Assembly (NCBI GenBank): GCA_934463265.1
Contig: CAKSIU010000001.1
Coordinates: forward strand, 124,001 to 188,000
Reading direction: 5' to 3'
Source of the DNA: an uncultured Eubacteriales bacterium
Lineage (GTDB): Bacteria > Bacillota > Clostridia > Oscillospirales > Acutalibacteraceae
Length of the DNA: 64,000 nt
A program made the position numbers and the translations under genes. Below are positions 25,628 through 34,516 of the stretch, piece by piece. Position 1 is the stretch's first letter; each line of letters starts with the position of its first letter. Below the pieces are notes generated by a model. The model was not told where the DNA came from, searched no databases, and was given only the letters and a program-made list of their open reading frames with translations.

Positions 25628-27874
25628 TTGGCATCAAAAGGTAAAAAATTTTCAAAAAACGCGAATAATAGCAGTAAAAATTACGGAATTATCAACGGTG
25701 CGGGAGAGATTGTTGAGCAAAAAATTGCGAATACGTTGGAGCAAAATTATATGCCTTATGCGATGAGTGTAATACTTTCTCGTGCGATTCCTCAGATTGA
25801 CGGATTTAAGCCTTCTCACAGAAAGTTGCTTTACACGATGTACAAAATGGGGTTGCTGAATTCTGCCCGCACAAAATCTGCGAATATTGTTGGGCAGACG
25901 ATGAAGTTAAATCCTCATGGTGACAGTGCGATTTACGACACAATGGTGCGATTGAGTCGCGGATACGAAGCCTTGCTGCACCCTTATGTTGATTCAAAGG
26001 GAAACTTTGGCAAATTTTATTCTCGGGACATGATGTGCGCAGCTTCGAGATACACCGAAGCGCGGCTTGATGACATTTGCGAAGAACTTTTTAAGGATAT
26101 TGACAAGGATACCGTCGATTTCGTTGACAATTATGATAACACGCTGAAAGAACCAATGCTTTTACCGGCAAGTTTTCCGTCGATTTTGGTTAATGCAAAT
26201 ACTGGAATTGCGGTGGGAATGGCGAGTTCAATTTGTCCATTTAATTTAAGAGAAGTCTGCAAAGCGACAATTATGCTGATAAAAAATCCGGATGCAGATA
26301 TTAGCAAAGTGCTTCTGGCGCCAGATTTTACTGGTGGTGGAATTATAATTTACGATGAGAAATCTATTATGGATATTTACAAAACCGGAAGAGGCAGCAT
26401 AAAAGTGCGAGCGCGGTATACTTATGATAAAACCGAAAATTGTATTGATATTAGCAGTATTCCCCCTACGACGACGTCTGAAGCGATTATAGAAAAAATA
26501 ATAGAGCTGGTAAAAAAAGGTGTAATAAAAGAAATATCGGACGTCCGCGATGAAACTGGTATAGACGGTTTAAAAATTACGATAGACTTGAAAAGAAACA
26601 CTGATGCAGAAAAATTGATGCAAAAACTTTATCGATTAACCCCACTCGAAGATTCATTTTCGTGCAATTTTAATGTACTTATAAATGGTACGCCGAAAGT
26701 TTTGGGAGTCAAGGCTCTGCTGGAGGAGTGGCTGAGATTTAGGCTAGATTGCGTTAAGCGCAGGACACAGTTTGACCTCTCTAAGCAGAAGAGTAAAATG
26801 CATTTGCTGACCGGACTTAAAAAAATTCTTGTGGACATCGATAAAGCCATAGAAATTATCAGAAACACCAAAGAAGAGTCGCAGGTTGTTCCGAATTTGA
26901 TGGCAGGATTTTCTATCGATGAACTGCAGGCCGATTACGTGGCGGAAATAAAATTGCGGCACTTAAACAGAGAATACATTTTAAAACGAACCGACGAAAT
27001 CGAAAAGTTAAAGGAGTCGATAGAGAAATTAGAGACAATACTTAACGACGAAAACAAGGTAAAAGAAATTATTGCGCAAGAACTTTACGATATTTCTGAG
27101 AAGTACGGCAAGACGAGAAAAACGATACTCATTTATAAAGAGGACATAAAAGAAGCGAATGTAGTTGAAGAAGTTCCCGAATATCCGGTGCATTTGTTCC
27201 TTACGAAAAACCAGTACTTTAAGAAAATTACACCTCAGTCGCTGAGAATGAACAGCGAGCAAAAGTTAAAAGATGGTGATGAAATTTTGCAGTCAATAGA
27301 GGCCAATAATACATTTGATTTATTATTTTTTACAGATAAACATCAGGTTTATAAGGCAAAAGTTGCAGATTTTCAAGACATAAAAGCGAGCGTGCTAGGA
27401 GAATTTATTCCCGCAAAATTGGGCATGGAGGCAGATGAGTCGATTTTGTACATGATTGCTACCGGAGACTATTCTGGAAATGTCCTGTTCTTTTTTGAAA
27501 ACGGAAAGATTGCCAAAATAACTCTGGACGCGTATAAAACGAAAACGAACAGGAAAAAACTTATAAATGCATTTTCGGATAAATCAAAAGTGGTTGCAAT
27601 AAAATATTTAAATGAGGATAGAGAATTTTTGTTAACGTCATCGTCAGGACGAATGTTGATTTTAAGCACAAACTTGCTTCAAGTTAAATCTACAAAAACG
27701 ACTTTAGGCGTGTCGGTTATGAGTTTGCGCAAAGGTCATCGAGTTATCAAAGTGTCAGCGTTAAATTTGCAAAAATTAGCTAATGAACAACGATACAGAC
27801 CTAAAAATTTGCCAGCAGCAGGCAGTTTACCGAGTGCTAATGATATTCAGGCAGAACAATTGATTTTGCAATAA
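25628..27874 (+). CDS. parC: Type IIA DNA topoisomerase subunit A (ParC/GyrA-like)
   Basis: The 748-residue cleavage subunit. The N-terminal winged-helix domain has QIDGFKPSHRKLLYTMY and the NPHGDSAIYDTM segment, with Ser and Asp at the positions known for quinolone contact. SRYTEARL holds the catalytic Tyr. A tower and coiled-coil region spans about residues 330-480. The C-terminal beta-propeller (about 500-720) is degenerate and lacks a GyrA box, so negative supercoiling is unlikely; I call it ParC-like. It begins with TTG after TTGGAGGTG, 35 bases after the B subunit. Confidence 0.88.
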   Translation: MASKGKKFSKNANNSSKNYGIINGAGEIVEQKIANTLEQNYMPYAMSVILSRAIPQIDGFKPSHRKLLYTMYKMGLLNSARTKSANIVGQTMKLNPHGDSAIYDTMVRLSRGYEALLHPYVDSKGNFGKFYSRDMMCAASRYTEARLDDICEELFKDIDKDTVDFVDNYDNTLKEPMLLPASFPSILVNANTGIAVGMASSICPFNLREVCKATIMLIKNPDADISKVLLAPDFTGGGIIIYDEKSIMDIYKTGRGSIKVRARYTYDKTENCIDISSIPPTTTSEAIIEKIIELVKKGVIKEISDVRDETGIDGLKITIDLKRNTDAEKLMQKLYRLTPLEDSFSCNFNVLINGTPKVLGVKALLEEWLRFRLDCVKRRTQFDLSKQKSKMHLLTGLKKILVDIDKAIEIIRNTKEESQVVPNLMAGFSIDELQADYVAEIKLRHLNREYILKRTDEIEKLKESIEKLETILNDENKVKEIIAQELYDISEKYGKTRKTILIYKEDIKEANVVEEVPEYPVHLFLTKNQYFKKITPQSLRMNSEQKLKDGDEILQSIEANNTFDLLFFTDKHQVYKAKVADFQDIKASVLGEFIPAKLGMEADESILYMIATGDYSGNVLFFFENGKIAKITLDAYKTKTNRKKLINAFSDKSKVVAIKYLNEDREFLLTSSSGRMLILSTNLLQVKSTKTTLGVSVMSLRKGHRVIKVSALNLQKLANEQRYRPKNLPAAGSLPSANDIQAEQLILQ

Positions 27875-27889
27875 AAAGGAGATTTTACA

Positions 27890-28261
27890 ATGAGCATAAA
27901 AAAAGACTGGATGGAACGACAGATTGAGGCGATAGGAAATACTTTTGCAGCAATTCTTTTTGGAAAAGATAAGGTAAAAGCAATCTTGGACGTGGATGAA
28001 GAAGAGAATTCTGCTACAGAGATGGAAGACGACATTTTGGACAGAATGGTGAAAAAACACTTAGCGGATAAAAATTTTAACGAAGCGGAAAATTTAATTT
28101 TTAACGCCCTCGAAAGACAAAAAACAGCGCGTAGATTTGAGTTAGCGTTGAATTTTTTTAACGAAGCAAATGAATTTAGTGACGAAGTTTTGTCAAAATA
28201 TGACTATTCGCACGAAGAAATTGAAGACGGAATAAATACTTTAAAAAAGTTATATGAATAA
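27890..28261 (+). CDS. Small conserved helical protein (possibly DUF6483)
   Basis: A 123-residue, charged, mostly helical protein. The N-terminal DWMERQIEAIGNTFAAILFGK pattern recalls the Firmicute family DUF6483, but I cannot confirm this. No signal peptide, membrane segment or catalytic motif is visible. The ATG follows AAAAGGAG, 15 bases after parC, and a strong terminator follows the stop, so it is probably the last gene of the topoisomerase operon. Function unknown. Confidence 0.75.
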   Translation: MSIKKDWMERQIEAIGNTFAAILFGKDKVKAILDVDEEENSATEMEDDILDRMVKKHLADKNFNEAENLIFNALERQKTARRFELALNFFNEANEFSDEVLSKYDYSHEEIEDGINTLKKLYE

Positions 28262-28262
28262 C

Positions 28263-28292
28263 AAAAAGGCAGCATCAAACCTGCCTTTTTCT
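28263..28292 (+). terminator. Intrinsic terminator of the topoisomerase operon
   Basis: AAAAAGGCAG (28263-28272) pairs perfectly with CTGCCTTTTT (28281-28290) around an eight-base loop, ending in T residues. It lies two bases after the stop of the small conserved protein. Confidence 0.9.
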
Positions 28293-28395
28293 CTTAATTT
28301 TGATTGTAAAAAAAGCCGTTAATATAAATTATTTTGAATAAAATGTGATAAATAGCTATAAAATTAAAAAAGACATAGACTATAAATGATTTTTG

Positions 28396-28424
28396 TTGAC
28401 AAGTTGATGAAAACGTTTTATAAT
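28396..28424 (+). promoter_or_regulatory. Perfect-consensus SigA promoter for the thioesterase gene
   Basis: TTGACA (28396-28401), a 17-base spacer and TATAAT (28419-28424). The leader of about 60 nt has a small hairpin (AAGCA-TGAT-TGCTT near 28448) before a strong GAGGAGG site. The full consensus implies high constitutive expression. Confidence 0.85.
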
Positions 28425-28492
28425 GAAAATGTTTGGTTAATTTATGAAAGCATGATTGCTTGCTAAGTCAGTAGGCTTGAGGAGGAATTTTT

Positions 28493-28882
28493 TTGTTGAA
28501 ATTAGGCATAAAAGGGGAATTAAATTATACAGTTCAGGATAAAGACACTGCCAAAACTATGGAAATTGGCGGTTTGGACATTTTTTCAACATCATCAATG
28601 ATTTATATGATGGAACTGACTGTATGTAAAAGTTTGGAAGAACATCTGAGCAAAGGTACTACCACCGTGGGAAAATCTATGAATATTCAGCATTTTTGTC
28701 CAACACCCGTGGGAACAGCGATAAAATTTGAATCCAAACTTGTAAAAATAGACGGTAAAAATTTGACTTTTGAGGTCAGAGCATTAGACCCTTTTGGCGT
28801 AATGGGCGCTGGAATTCACGAGAGAATCATAGTGGATAAGCAGTATTTTATGATGAAAGCACTTGTAAAAAAAGCAAAGTGA
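28493..28882 (+). CDS. Hot-dog fold thioesterase family protein (FlK-like)
   Basis: A 129-residue single-domain hot-dog protein. The SSMIYMMELTVCKSLEEHL helix, the TTTVGKSMNIQHFCPTPVG strand pair and the C-terminal VMGAGIHERIIVD match the thioesterase subfamily related to fluoroacetyl-CoA thioesterase FlK, common in Clostridia. The substrate cannot be told from sequence. TTG 28493 (or TTG 28496) follows GAGGAGG. It is transcribed from a consensus promoter and is followed 33 bases later by the flavodoxin-like gene. Confidence 0.82.
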   Translation: MLKLGIKGELNYTVQDKDTAKTMEIGGLDIFSTSSMIYMMELTVCKSLEEHLSKGTTTVGKSMNIQHFCPTPVGTAIKFESKLVKIDGKNLTFEVRALDPFGVMGAGIHERIIVDKQYFMMKALVKKAK

Positions 28883-28915
28883 TTTTTTAAAAATTTGTTT
28901 TTGGAGACGGTTTTA

Positions 28916-29446
28916 ATGGAATTTTTAGGATATGCTTTATTAATTCTTTTATTTGTTATGTTTTTTGTATCTATATGGCTGAAAAATGGGCTTAAAGTCT
29001 TGAGAATTACGCATAAACCAAATGAAATTAAGGTCGGAAATGGAAAAAAATCTGCACTGATTATTTATCAGCCAACAAAGCATGATACCGCAACCAAACT
29101 TACAAAAGCTGTTGCAGACTGTTTGGCGGAAAATGGATATACTGTTACAATAAATTATCCGTCGAATGAAATCAACTATATTTTAAGCGAATATGACTTG
29201 ATTATCTTTGGTTCCGGTGTGTATTTAGGTAATTTTTCTCCGGTTTTGAGCGATTATATTTTGCGAAACAGATTCAGAAATAAAAAGGTTTTGATTTATA
29301 CAGTTGGCTTGAAAACGGACGATTTGACGGATTTAAATGAGCTGAGAGTTATGCTTGACGATGCTAATGAAGTTCATGGAATCAAGGTAAGCAAGGGGCA
29401 AGAGGATAAGTTAAAAGAGTTTGTTGTCAACTCTATAAATGATTAA
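28916..29446 (+). CDS. Membrane-anchored flavodoxin-like protein
   Basis: A 176-residue protein with a hydrophobic N-terminal segment (about residues 4-24) and a flavodoxin-like fold. It has the strand-loop ALIIYQPTKHDTATKLTKAV, where flavodoxins bind FMN phosphate, and YDLIIFGSGVYLGNFSPVL. I chose ATG 28916 after TTGGAGAC; an in-frame ATG at 28895 lies ahead of that site. The phosphate loop lacks the usual T-G-N-T, so FMN binding is not certain. It is co-transcribed with the thioesterase and ends at a strong terminator. Confidence 0.75.
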   Translation: MEFLGYALLILLFVMFFVSIWLKNGLKVLRITHKPNEIKVGNGKKSALIIYQPTKHDTATKLTKAVADCLAENGYTVTINYPSNEINYILSEYDLIIFGSGVYLGNFSPVLSDYILRNRFRNKKVLIYTVGLKTDDLTDLNELRVMLDDANEVHGIKVSKGQEDKLKEFVVNSIND

Positions 29447-29454
29447 TTGAATCA

Positions 29455-29502
29455 GGGGGCGCCGCACTATATTGCGCGGCGCCCCCTCAGATTTTTTTAT
29501 AT
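29455..29502. terminator. GC-rich bidirectional terminator, copy 1 of a repeated palindrome
   Basis: GGGGGCGCCGC (29455-29465) and GCGGCGCCCCC (29476-29486) form a perfect 11-base stem with a T-run after it. It separates the flavodoxin-like gene from the convergent argS. Twenty-three of 25 core bases match the reverse complement of the terminator at 41171-41195. Confidence 0.9.
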
Positions 29503-29503
29503 T

Positions 29504-31201
29504 TTACATACTTTCCGGTACGCTGATTTTGAACATATTCAAAATATTGCTGATAACAATTTTCACGCAAAGACAAAGATTAATTCGTGCAGACATAAGG
29601 TGTTCGTCGTCGCATTTAACCCGGCATGAATTGTAAAATTTATGAAACAGCGTCGCCAAAGTAATAACATAGCGAGTGATTCTAGCAGGGTCGTAAGTTT
29701 TGGCAGCCTCGATTATTTCGCTGGTGTACATAGAAAGATGTCGAATCAACTCTTTTTCCTCCGGCTCGCGCAGCAAAAATAATTCTTCAGCGGAACAAGC
29801 TTTTGGATTAATATTTTCTTTTTCAAGCGCTTTTAAAATGCTGCAAATTCTGGCATGAGCATATTGAACGTAATAAACCGGATTTTGCGCATCTTCTTTA
29901 ACAGCGAGGTCAAGGTCAAAGTCCATCTGAGAGTTGGCTTCACGCATATTAAAAATAAATCTGGCGGCGTCTACGGAAACTTCATCCAGCAAGTCGGAAA
30001 GCTGAATAGCCTTGCCGGTTCGCTTACTCATGCGCACAATTTGGCCGTCTTTAACGAGTTTAACTAGCTGCATTAAAATAACGTCAAGCTTGTTTTCATC
30101 GAGCCCGATGGCATTCATAGCGCCTTTCATTCTGGCGACGTGACCGTGATGGTCTGCGCCCCAGATATCGATACAGATGTCAAATCCGCGCTTTACGAAT
30201 TTATTCCTGTGATAAGCAATATCGGCGGCAAAGTAAGTTGGATTACCATTTTTACGCACTAAAACTTCATCTTTTTCGGCACCAAAATCGGTTGCTTTAT
30301 ACCATAATGCACCGTCTAACTCATAAGTCATGCCGTTGTTTTTCAAAATTTCGATAGTTTCATCTATTTCGCCGTCGTTATGCAAATCTATTTCGTGAAA
30401 CCACCTGTCAAAAGTTATTCTATATTTTTCTAAATCTGATTTCATTTTATTTATATTTTTAGGCAAAGCGAAGTCAATTAGCGCTTTTTTTCTAATTTCT
30501 GAGTCGACATTTAAGTAAGTATCGCCGTTTATAAGCGCAACTTCTTGTGCCAAATCTTTTATATCTTCGCCGTGATAGCTATCTTCAGGCAAAGGATGAT
30601 TTTCTTCGCCGTCAAAAATTTGTAGATATCTGGTTTCAAGTGAAACGCCAAATTTATCTATCTGATTGCCTGCGTCGTTGATGTAAAATTCTCTTTTCAC
30701 GTCGTAGCCGGCAACGTCAAGAACAGCTGCAAGACAATCTCCCAAAGCGCCGCCGCGAGCATTTCCCATGTGCATGGGGCCGGTGGGGTTGGCCGATACG
30801 AACTCCACCATAACCTTTTTATTTTGACCAAAATCCGAGCGTCCATAATTTTCCTTAAGCGCTAAAATATCATTTATAATCGCAACGAAAAACTCTTTTG
30901 CCAAGAAAAAGTTTATGAATCCAGACCCAGCAACCTCAAAACGCTCGAACATGGTGTTATTTAAATTCAAGTTGCTGCAAATGATTTTAGCAATTTGAGG
31001 CGGAGCCATTTTGAAATTTTTGGCATTTACCATCGCCACATTAGAAGAAAAGTCGCCATTTTTGTGGTCTGCAGGAACTTCAATATTTACCTTTATATTT
31101 TCATTAATACGAGGCAAGTCCTCTTTTTTAATAGCATACATAATGGCGCTATGAAGCATTTCCTTTAGGTCTTCAATGGTTTTTAATACGACTTTAGACA
31201 T
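29504..31201 (-). CDS. argS: Arginyl-tRNA synthetase
   Basis: Class I synthetase of 565 residues charging tRNA-Arg. The HIGH-type motif reads GPMHMGNARGG (about residue 130) and the KMSKS-type motif reads MSKRTGK. The N-terminal Add-1 domain and the C-terminal DALR anticodon-binding domain (YVQYAHARICSIL) are present. The start at 31201 follows AAGGAGG and overlaps the end of the DUF1934 gene by eight bases; an in-frame start at 31219 overlaps that gene further. No T-box leader is visible ahead of the operon. Confidence 0.95.
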   Translation of the reverse strand: MSKVVLKTIEDLKEMLHSAIMYAIKKEDLPRINENIKVNIEVPADHKNGDFSSNVAMVNAKNFKMAPPQIAKIICSNLNLNNTMFERFEVAGSGFINFFLAKEFFVAIINDILALKENYGRSDFGQNKKVMVEFVSANPTGPMHMGNARGGALGDCLAAVLDVAGYDVKREFYINDAGNQIDKFGVSLETRYLQIFDGEENHPLPEDSYHGEDIKDLAQEVALINGDTYLNVDSEIRKKALIDFALPKNINKMKSDLEKYRITFDRWFHEIDLHNDGEIDETIEILKNNGMTYELDGALWYKATDFGAEKDEVLVRKNGNPTYFAADIAYHRNKFVKRGFDICIDIWGADHHGHVARMKGAMNAIGLDENKLDVILMQLVKLVKDGQIVRMSKRTGKAIQLSDLLDEVSVDAARFIFNMREANSQMDFDLDLAVKEDAQNPVYYVQYAHARICSILKALEKENINPKACSAEELFLLREPEEKELIRHLSMYTSEIIEAAKTYDPARITRYVITLATLFHKFYNSCRVKCDDEHLMSARINLCLCVKIVISNILNMFKISVPESM

Positions 31202-31625
31202 AGTTATCCTCCTTAACATTGATAATGACCTTATTTTTGCTTAAATGTGTATTATTTGTGTCGAGTGAATAAATTAATACGATTTTACAGGAATTTTTTT
31301 CGAAACAGCAACTGACTTCGTGAGTAAAAACACAAATTTTAATATTTCCAAACTCTGTAAGGTAAGTGCAAATATGCCGTTTATTTTTCTCAAACACAAA
31401 TTTAACCGATTGCGTACCTTTTCTAGAAATAATTATTTTATCGGGGCCACAAATTTTAATATTTGAAAAAAATTTGTTGTTTTCGATGACTTCTTCATAA
31501 GATATCAGCCCGAGGTTATTTTTGAAATTAAACTTGCACGGAACTGTAATTTTAGATTCGCTGGTTTGTCCGTCAACAGTATGCATGCTGAAAATGCTTA
31601 TAGAATATGTTTTATTCACCGTCAA
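31194..31625 (-). CDS. DUF1934 (YwiB-like) beta-barrel protein
   Basis: A 143-residue protein rich in beta-strands, with the layout of DUF1934/YwiB, a lipocalin-like family of unknown function that often sits directly ahead of argS in Firmicutes. Conserved features include the ISYEE motif near residue 41 and the C-terminal YSLDTNNTHLSKNKVIINV. It overlaps murI by four bases (ATGA) and argS by eight, so it is translated with both. Confidence 0.8.
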   Translation of the reverse strand: MTVNKTYSISIFSMHTVDGQTSESKITVPCKFNFKNNLGLISYEEVIENNKFFSNIKICGPDKIIISRKGTQSVKFVFEKNKRHICTYLTEFGNIKICVFTHEVSCCFEKNSCKIVLIYSLDTNNTHLSKNKVIINVKEDNYV

Positions 31626-32458
31626 ATCAACCTTTCGGCCGGCACGGAATATTTTTCAATATCGACCATTTTAACCTTTTGAGAGACATTCTGCTGCAAA
31701 AACAAACCTGCATTTTTAGAAAAACTATTAACGGTATCGCTGACGAAAAACACGCAAGAGCCAGAATTTTTGCGCTCGGTTAAATTTTCAGAAAAACTAA
31801 GCGCATTTGCCGCAAATATAGCTGCTTCTCTGCCGGAGTCGATTAGCTTCACTTCGGGGCCAATGACTTTAGAAATAATATCGCTGATAATGGGATAGTG
31901 CGTGCAGCCAAGAATTAACGTATCGATTTTTTTGTTTCGCAAGCCAGCCAGATATTTTTCTGCAATAATCAAAGTAGCCTTGTTATCCTTTTCGATAAAA
32001 CCATTCTCGACCAGCGGAACAAACAAAGGACAATCCTGTTCAAAAATTTGAAGATTCGGATTAATTTTAAGCAATTCGCGCTTATAAGAACCGCTTTTTA
32101 TCGTCGCAGTTGTACCGATTATTCCGATTTTGTTATTTCGCGTGGCACTGGCAGCTGCGGTCGCGGTAGGTGCAATCACGCCGGTAAATGGAATTTCGAT
32201 ATTCACGTTACTCTCCTCGAGTATGGAACTTACCGTACCGCAGGCCGCCAAAATCATTTTTACGTCCAGAGATTTTAAAAATTCTATGTCTTGAAGGGCA
32301 TATTTTAATATGGTTTTGCGGCTTTTATCGCCATAAGGAACACGTCCGGTGTCTCCAAAGTAAATAATATTTTCATATGGCAAAACTTTAAGCAATTCTT
32401 TTACAGCAGTCAGTCCTCCAAGTCCGGAGTCAAAAACTCCAATAGGTTTATTATTCAT
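31622..32458 (-). CDS. murI: Glutamate racemase
   Basis: MurI makes D-glutamate for peptidoglycan. The 278-residue protein has FDSGLGGLTAVKEL at the N-terminus and YFGDTGRVPYGDKS. The two catalytic Cys are C73 in AACGTVSS and C185 in LGCTHYP. The first motif reads CGT where most MurI read CNT, a mild departure. It follows ddl by seven bases and overlaps the DUF1934 gene, so D-Glu and D-Ala-D-Ala supply are made together. Confidence 0.95.
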   Translation of the reverse strand: MNNKPIGVFDSGLGGLTAVKELLKVLPYENIIYFGDTGRVPYGDKSRKTILKYALQDIEFLKSLDVKMILAACGTVSSILEESNVNIEIPFTGVIAPTATAAASATRNNKIGIIGTTATIKSGSYKRELLKINPNLQIFEQDCPLFVPLVENGFIEKDNKATLIIAEKYLAGLRNKKIDTLILGCTHYPIISDIISKVIGPEVKLIDSGREAAIFAANALSFSENLTERKNSGSCVFFVSDTVNSFSKNAGLFLQQNVSQKVKMVDIEKYSVPAERLI

Positions 32459-32465
32459 TCAGATT

Positions 32466-33536
32466 TTACCTCTCAAAAGCAAGATTAATCAGTCTGTCAA
32501 TCAGCTCAGAATACGGTATGCCGGTATTTTCGAACAATTTTGGATACATACTTATTGAGGTAAATCCAGGAAAGGTGTTAAGTTCATTTAAGTAAATTTC
32601 GTTAGAGTCTTTCTTGACAAAAAAATCTATTCTGGAAAGACCGCTGCAACCCATAACTTTGTAAGCTTTTATGGCAATTTCTCGAATTTTATTTGAAATT
32701 TCGTCGCTGATACGCGCCGGAATGTAAAGTTTTGAGTTGTCATTAATGTATTTTGCCTCATAGTCATAAAAATCGTTAGCAGGAGCAATTTCACCCACGA
32801 TAGAAGCGATAGGATTTTCGTTGCCCAAAACTGCACATTCGACTTCCTGACTGGAGATATTTTCTTCAATTAGTATACGACTGTCCTCACAAAGCGCAAT
32901 CTCAACGGCTTTAATCAGCTCATCGCGAGATAAAACTTTGCTCACCCCCACAGATGAACCCGCATTTGAAGGTTTAACAAAAAGAGGGTAGTCAGGTAAG
33001 GTTTTTTCGATGTAATTAATGCATTTTTCTTTGTCGAATTTGAAATCATTCTCTGTAACGAACGCGAACTTAGCTTTTTTAATTCCGGCGTAAGTCAAAA
33101 TAATATTCGTATCAATTTTGTCCATACAGGTAGCGGATGACAGTAAGTTGCAACCTACAAACGGAATTTTTGCAAGTTGCAACAGGCCTTGAATCGTACC
33201 GTCTTCGCCATTTTTGCCGTGCAAAACAGGAATAACCGCGTCGATTTTTATGATAGAATATTTCTCGTTTTCAATCACAACAAGGCCGCCGATTGAAGTG
33301 CCTGGAGAAATAAACGCTTTTTTCATATTTTTAGTGTCTTTTTCCCACTCCCCGTCAGGAATTTTAGAAATATCCCCGGTATATTGAAACCATTCGCCTT
33401 TTTTTGTAATTCCGATTAATATAATTTCGTACTTTTCCTTAGAAATATTCTCTATTATCGAAGTGGCCGAACGTCTAGAAACTTCGTGTTCAGACGAGGC
33501 GCCACCGAATAAAACAGCAATTACTTTTTTTTTCAT
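32466..33536 (-). CDS. ddl: D-alanine--D-alanine ligase
   Basis: An ATP-grasp ligase of 356 residues joining two D-Ala for peptidoglycan. It has the N-terminal VLFGGASSEHEVS, the KPSNAGSSVGV loop, the serine in EVECAVLGN, and the C-terminal RIDFF and ELNTFPGFT motifs. I chose ATG 33536 after GTAGGAGG; the frame runs further upstream to 33623, but that would read through the promoter. It heads the ddl-murI-DUF1934-argS operon and is divergent from the unknown gene at 33675. A depsipeptide (D-Lac) specificity cannot be excluded by eye. Confidence 0.93.
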   Translation of the reverse strand: MKKKVIAVLFGGASSEHEVSRRSATSIIENISKEKYEIILIGITKKGEWFQYTGDISKIPDGEWEKDTKNMKKAFISPGTSIGGLVVIENEKYSIIKIDAVIPVLHGKNGEDGTIQGLLQLAKIPFVGCNLLSSATCMDKIDTNIILTYAGIKKAKFAFVTENDFKFDKEKCINYIEKTLPDYPLFVKPSNAGSSVGVSKVLSRDELIKAVEIALCEDSRILIEENISSQEVECAVLGNENPIASIVGEIAPANDFYDYEAKYINDNSKLYIPARISDEISNKIREIAIKAYKVMGCSGLSRIDFFVKKDSNEIYLNELNTFPGFTSISMYPKLFENTGIPYSELIDRLINLAFER

Positions 33537-33559
33537 AAAAAAACCTCCTACAATAAGTA

Positions 33560-33588
33560 ATATTACCATATTGTCGCAATGGGTGCAA
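33560..33588 (-). promoter_or_regulatory. SigA-type promoter for ddl-murI-DUF1934-argS
   Basis: Read on the minus strand: TTGCAC (33588-33583), a 17-base spacer and TAATAT (33565-33560) with an extended TGG. It lies about 25 bases ahead of the ddl start at 33536. Confidence 0.6.
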
Positions 33589-33674
33589 ATTTTATTTGAG
33601 AATTTTTTAATTCTTGATGACAAACATTAGAAAAATGTGTTAAAATATCTTTATAAAACGTTAGGAGTGATAGT

Positions 33675-34469
33675 TTGATAAATAAAGCGTTTAAAATTAT
33701 AGACGAAAAACTGAGCGAAATTCTGATAAAAAACGGCTTCAACAAGATTAATAATATCGAAAATACCATTTTATTTGTCAAAGAATCAGATGGTTACAAG
33801 GTCTGTTTTGATGAAACTAAAAATAAATTTGAATTGTTTGACTGTTCGCTGGGAAATAATGAGGTGACTTCAGAAAAAAACTTGTCAACGTGGCTTTTCA
33901 ACCCGCAAAATGATACCGAACGAGAGGCAAAAGATATTGCCGCCGACTTTGCTGAAACACTTGGCGCTGTAAATAAACGCGCGAATAAAAAAATAGTCAA
34001 AAAAAAGAAAAAATCAGACGACGAAAACAATACAAATCCGCTGTTTTTAATGAACCGAATTGCAAATATTTTTCCGGAACTTAAAGATGCGGTTATGGAA
34101 GAAAAAGAAAATTACGAGAACTTCAGAGGAGTAACTTTTGCACGAGAAAAAGCTATGCCTTTTGTTAAAGAAACCTTGACGAGCGGCAATCCGAAAGATA
34201 AATTTAAAAAGTTGTGCACAGTTTTTAGCAATCTGTATGCGTCTGGAGACCTCGATACAAAAGCCATAATAACTATTGTATTTTTTAATGACGTCGATGA
34301 CATTACCGCTCGAGAGAATATAGAGAATATGGTCAGCGAAGATTTGAAATCTGCCATGAAAGAAGCCTTTAAACTGAAAGGCAAAAAAATAAAACCGGAA
34401 AAAATTAAGAAAAAACGCACGTTCATTTCTGATACTTTAAACGCTGCTCAAGCTCAGCAAAAAAATTAG
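33675..34469 (+). CDS. Conserved protein of unknown function
   Basis: I do not recognise this 264-residue cytoplasmic protein. The N-terminal 80 residues look like a small alpha/beta domain. A Lys-rich linker (KKIVKKKKK at about residue 112) leads to a helical C-terminal domain (about 125-230) and a basic tail. It starts with TTG after TTAGGAGTG, divergent from ddl, and lies just ahead of the rpmG-secE-nusG promoter. No signal peptide or membrane helix is seen. The basic stretches would suit nucleic-acid contact, but that is speculation. Confidence 0.75.
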   Translation: MINKAFKIIDEKLSEILIKNGFNKINNIENTILFVKESDGYKVCFDETKNKFELFDCSLGNNEVTSEKNLSTWLFNPQNDTEREAKDIAADFAETLGAVNKRANKKIVKKKKKSDDENNTNPLFLMNRIANIFPELKDAVMEEKENYENFRGVTFAREKAMPFVKETLTSGNPKDKFKKLCTVFSNLYASGDLDTKAIITIVFFNDVDDITARENIENMVSEDLKSAMKEAFKLKGKKIKPEKIKKKRTFISDTLNAAQAQQKN

Positions 34470-34479
34470 CAATTTGTGC

Positions 34480-34509
34480 TTGACGAATTGCTGGGTTTTG
34501 TGGTATAGT
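34480..34509 (+). promoter_or_regulatory. SigA-type promoter for rpmG-secE-nusG-rplKA
   Basis: TTGACG (34480-34485), an 18-base spacer and TATAGT (34504-34509) with an extended TGG. The transcript would begin near 34515, directly at the leader hairpin. Confidence 0.75.
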
Positions 34510-34516
34510 ATACTTA

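Noticed and set aside
33537..33674. T-box leader ahead of the ddl-murI-DUF1934-argS operon, or ahead of proS at 51851-51938
   Set aside because: Neither region is long enough and neither contains the T-box TGGNACC-type bulge or a terminator hairpin.
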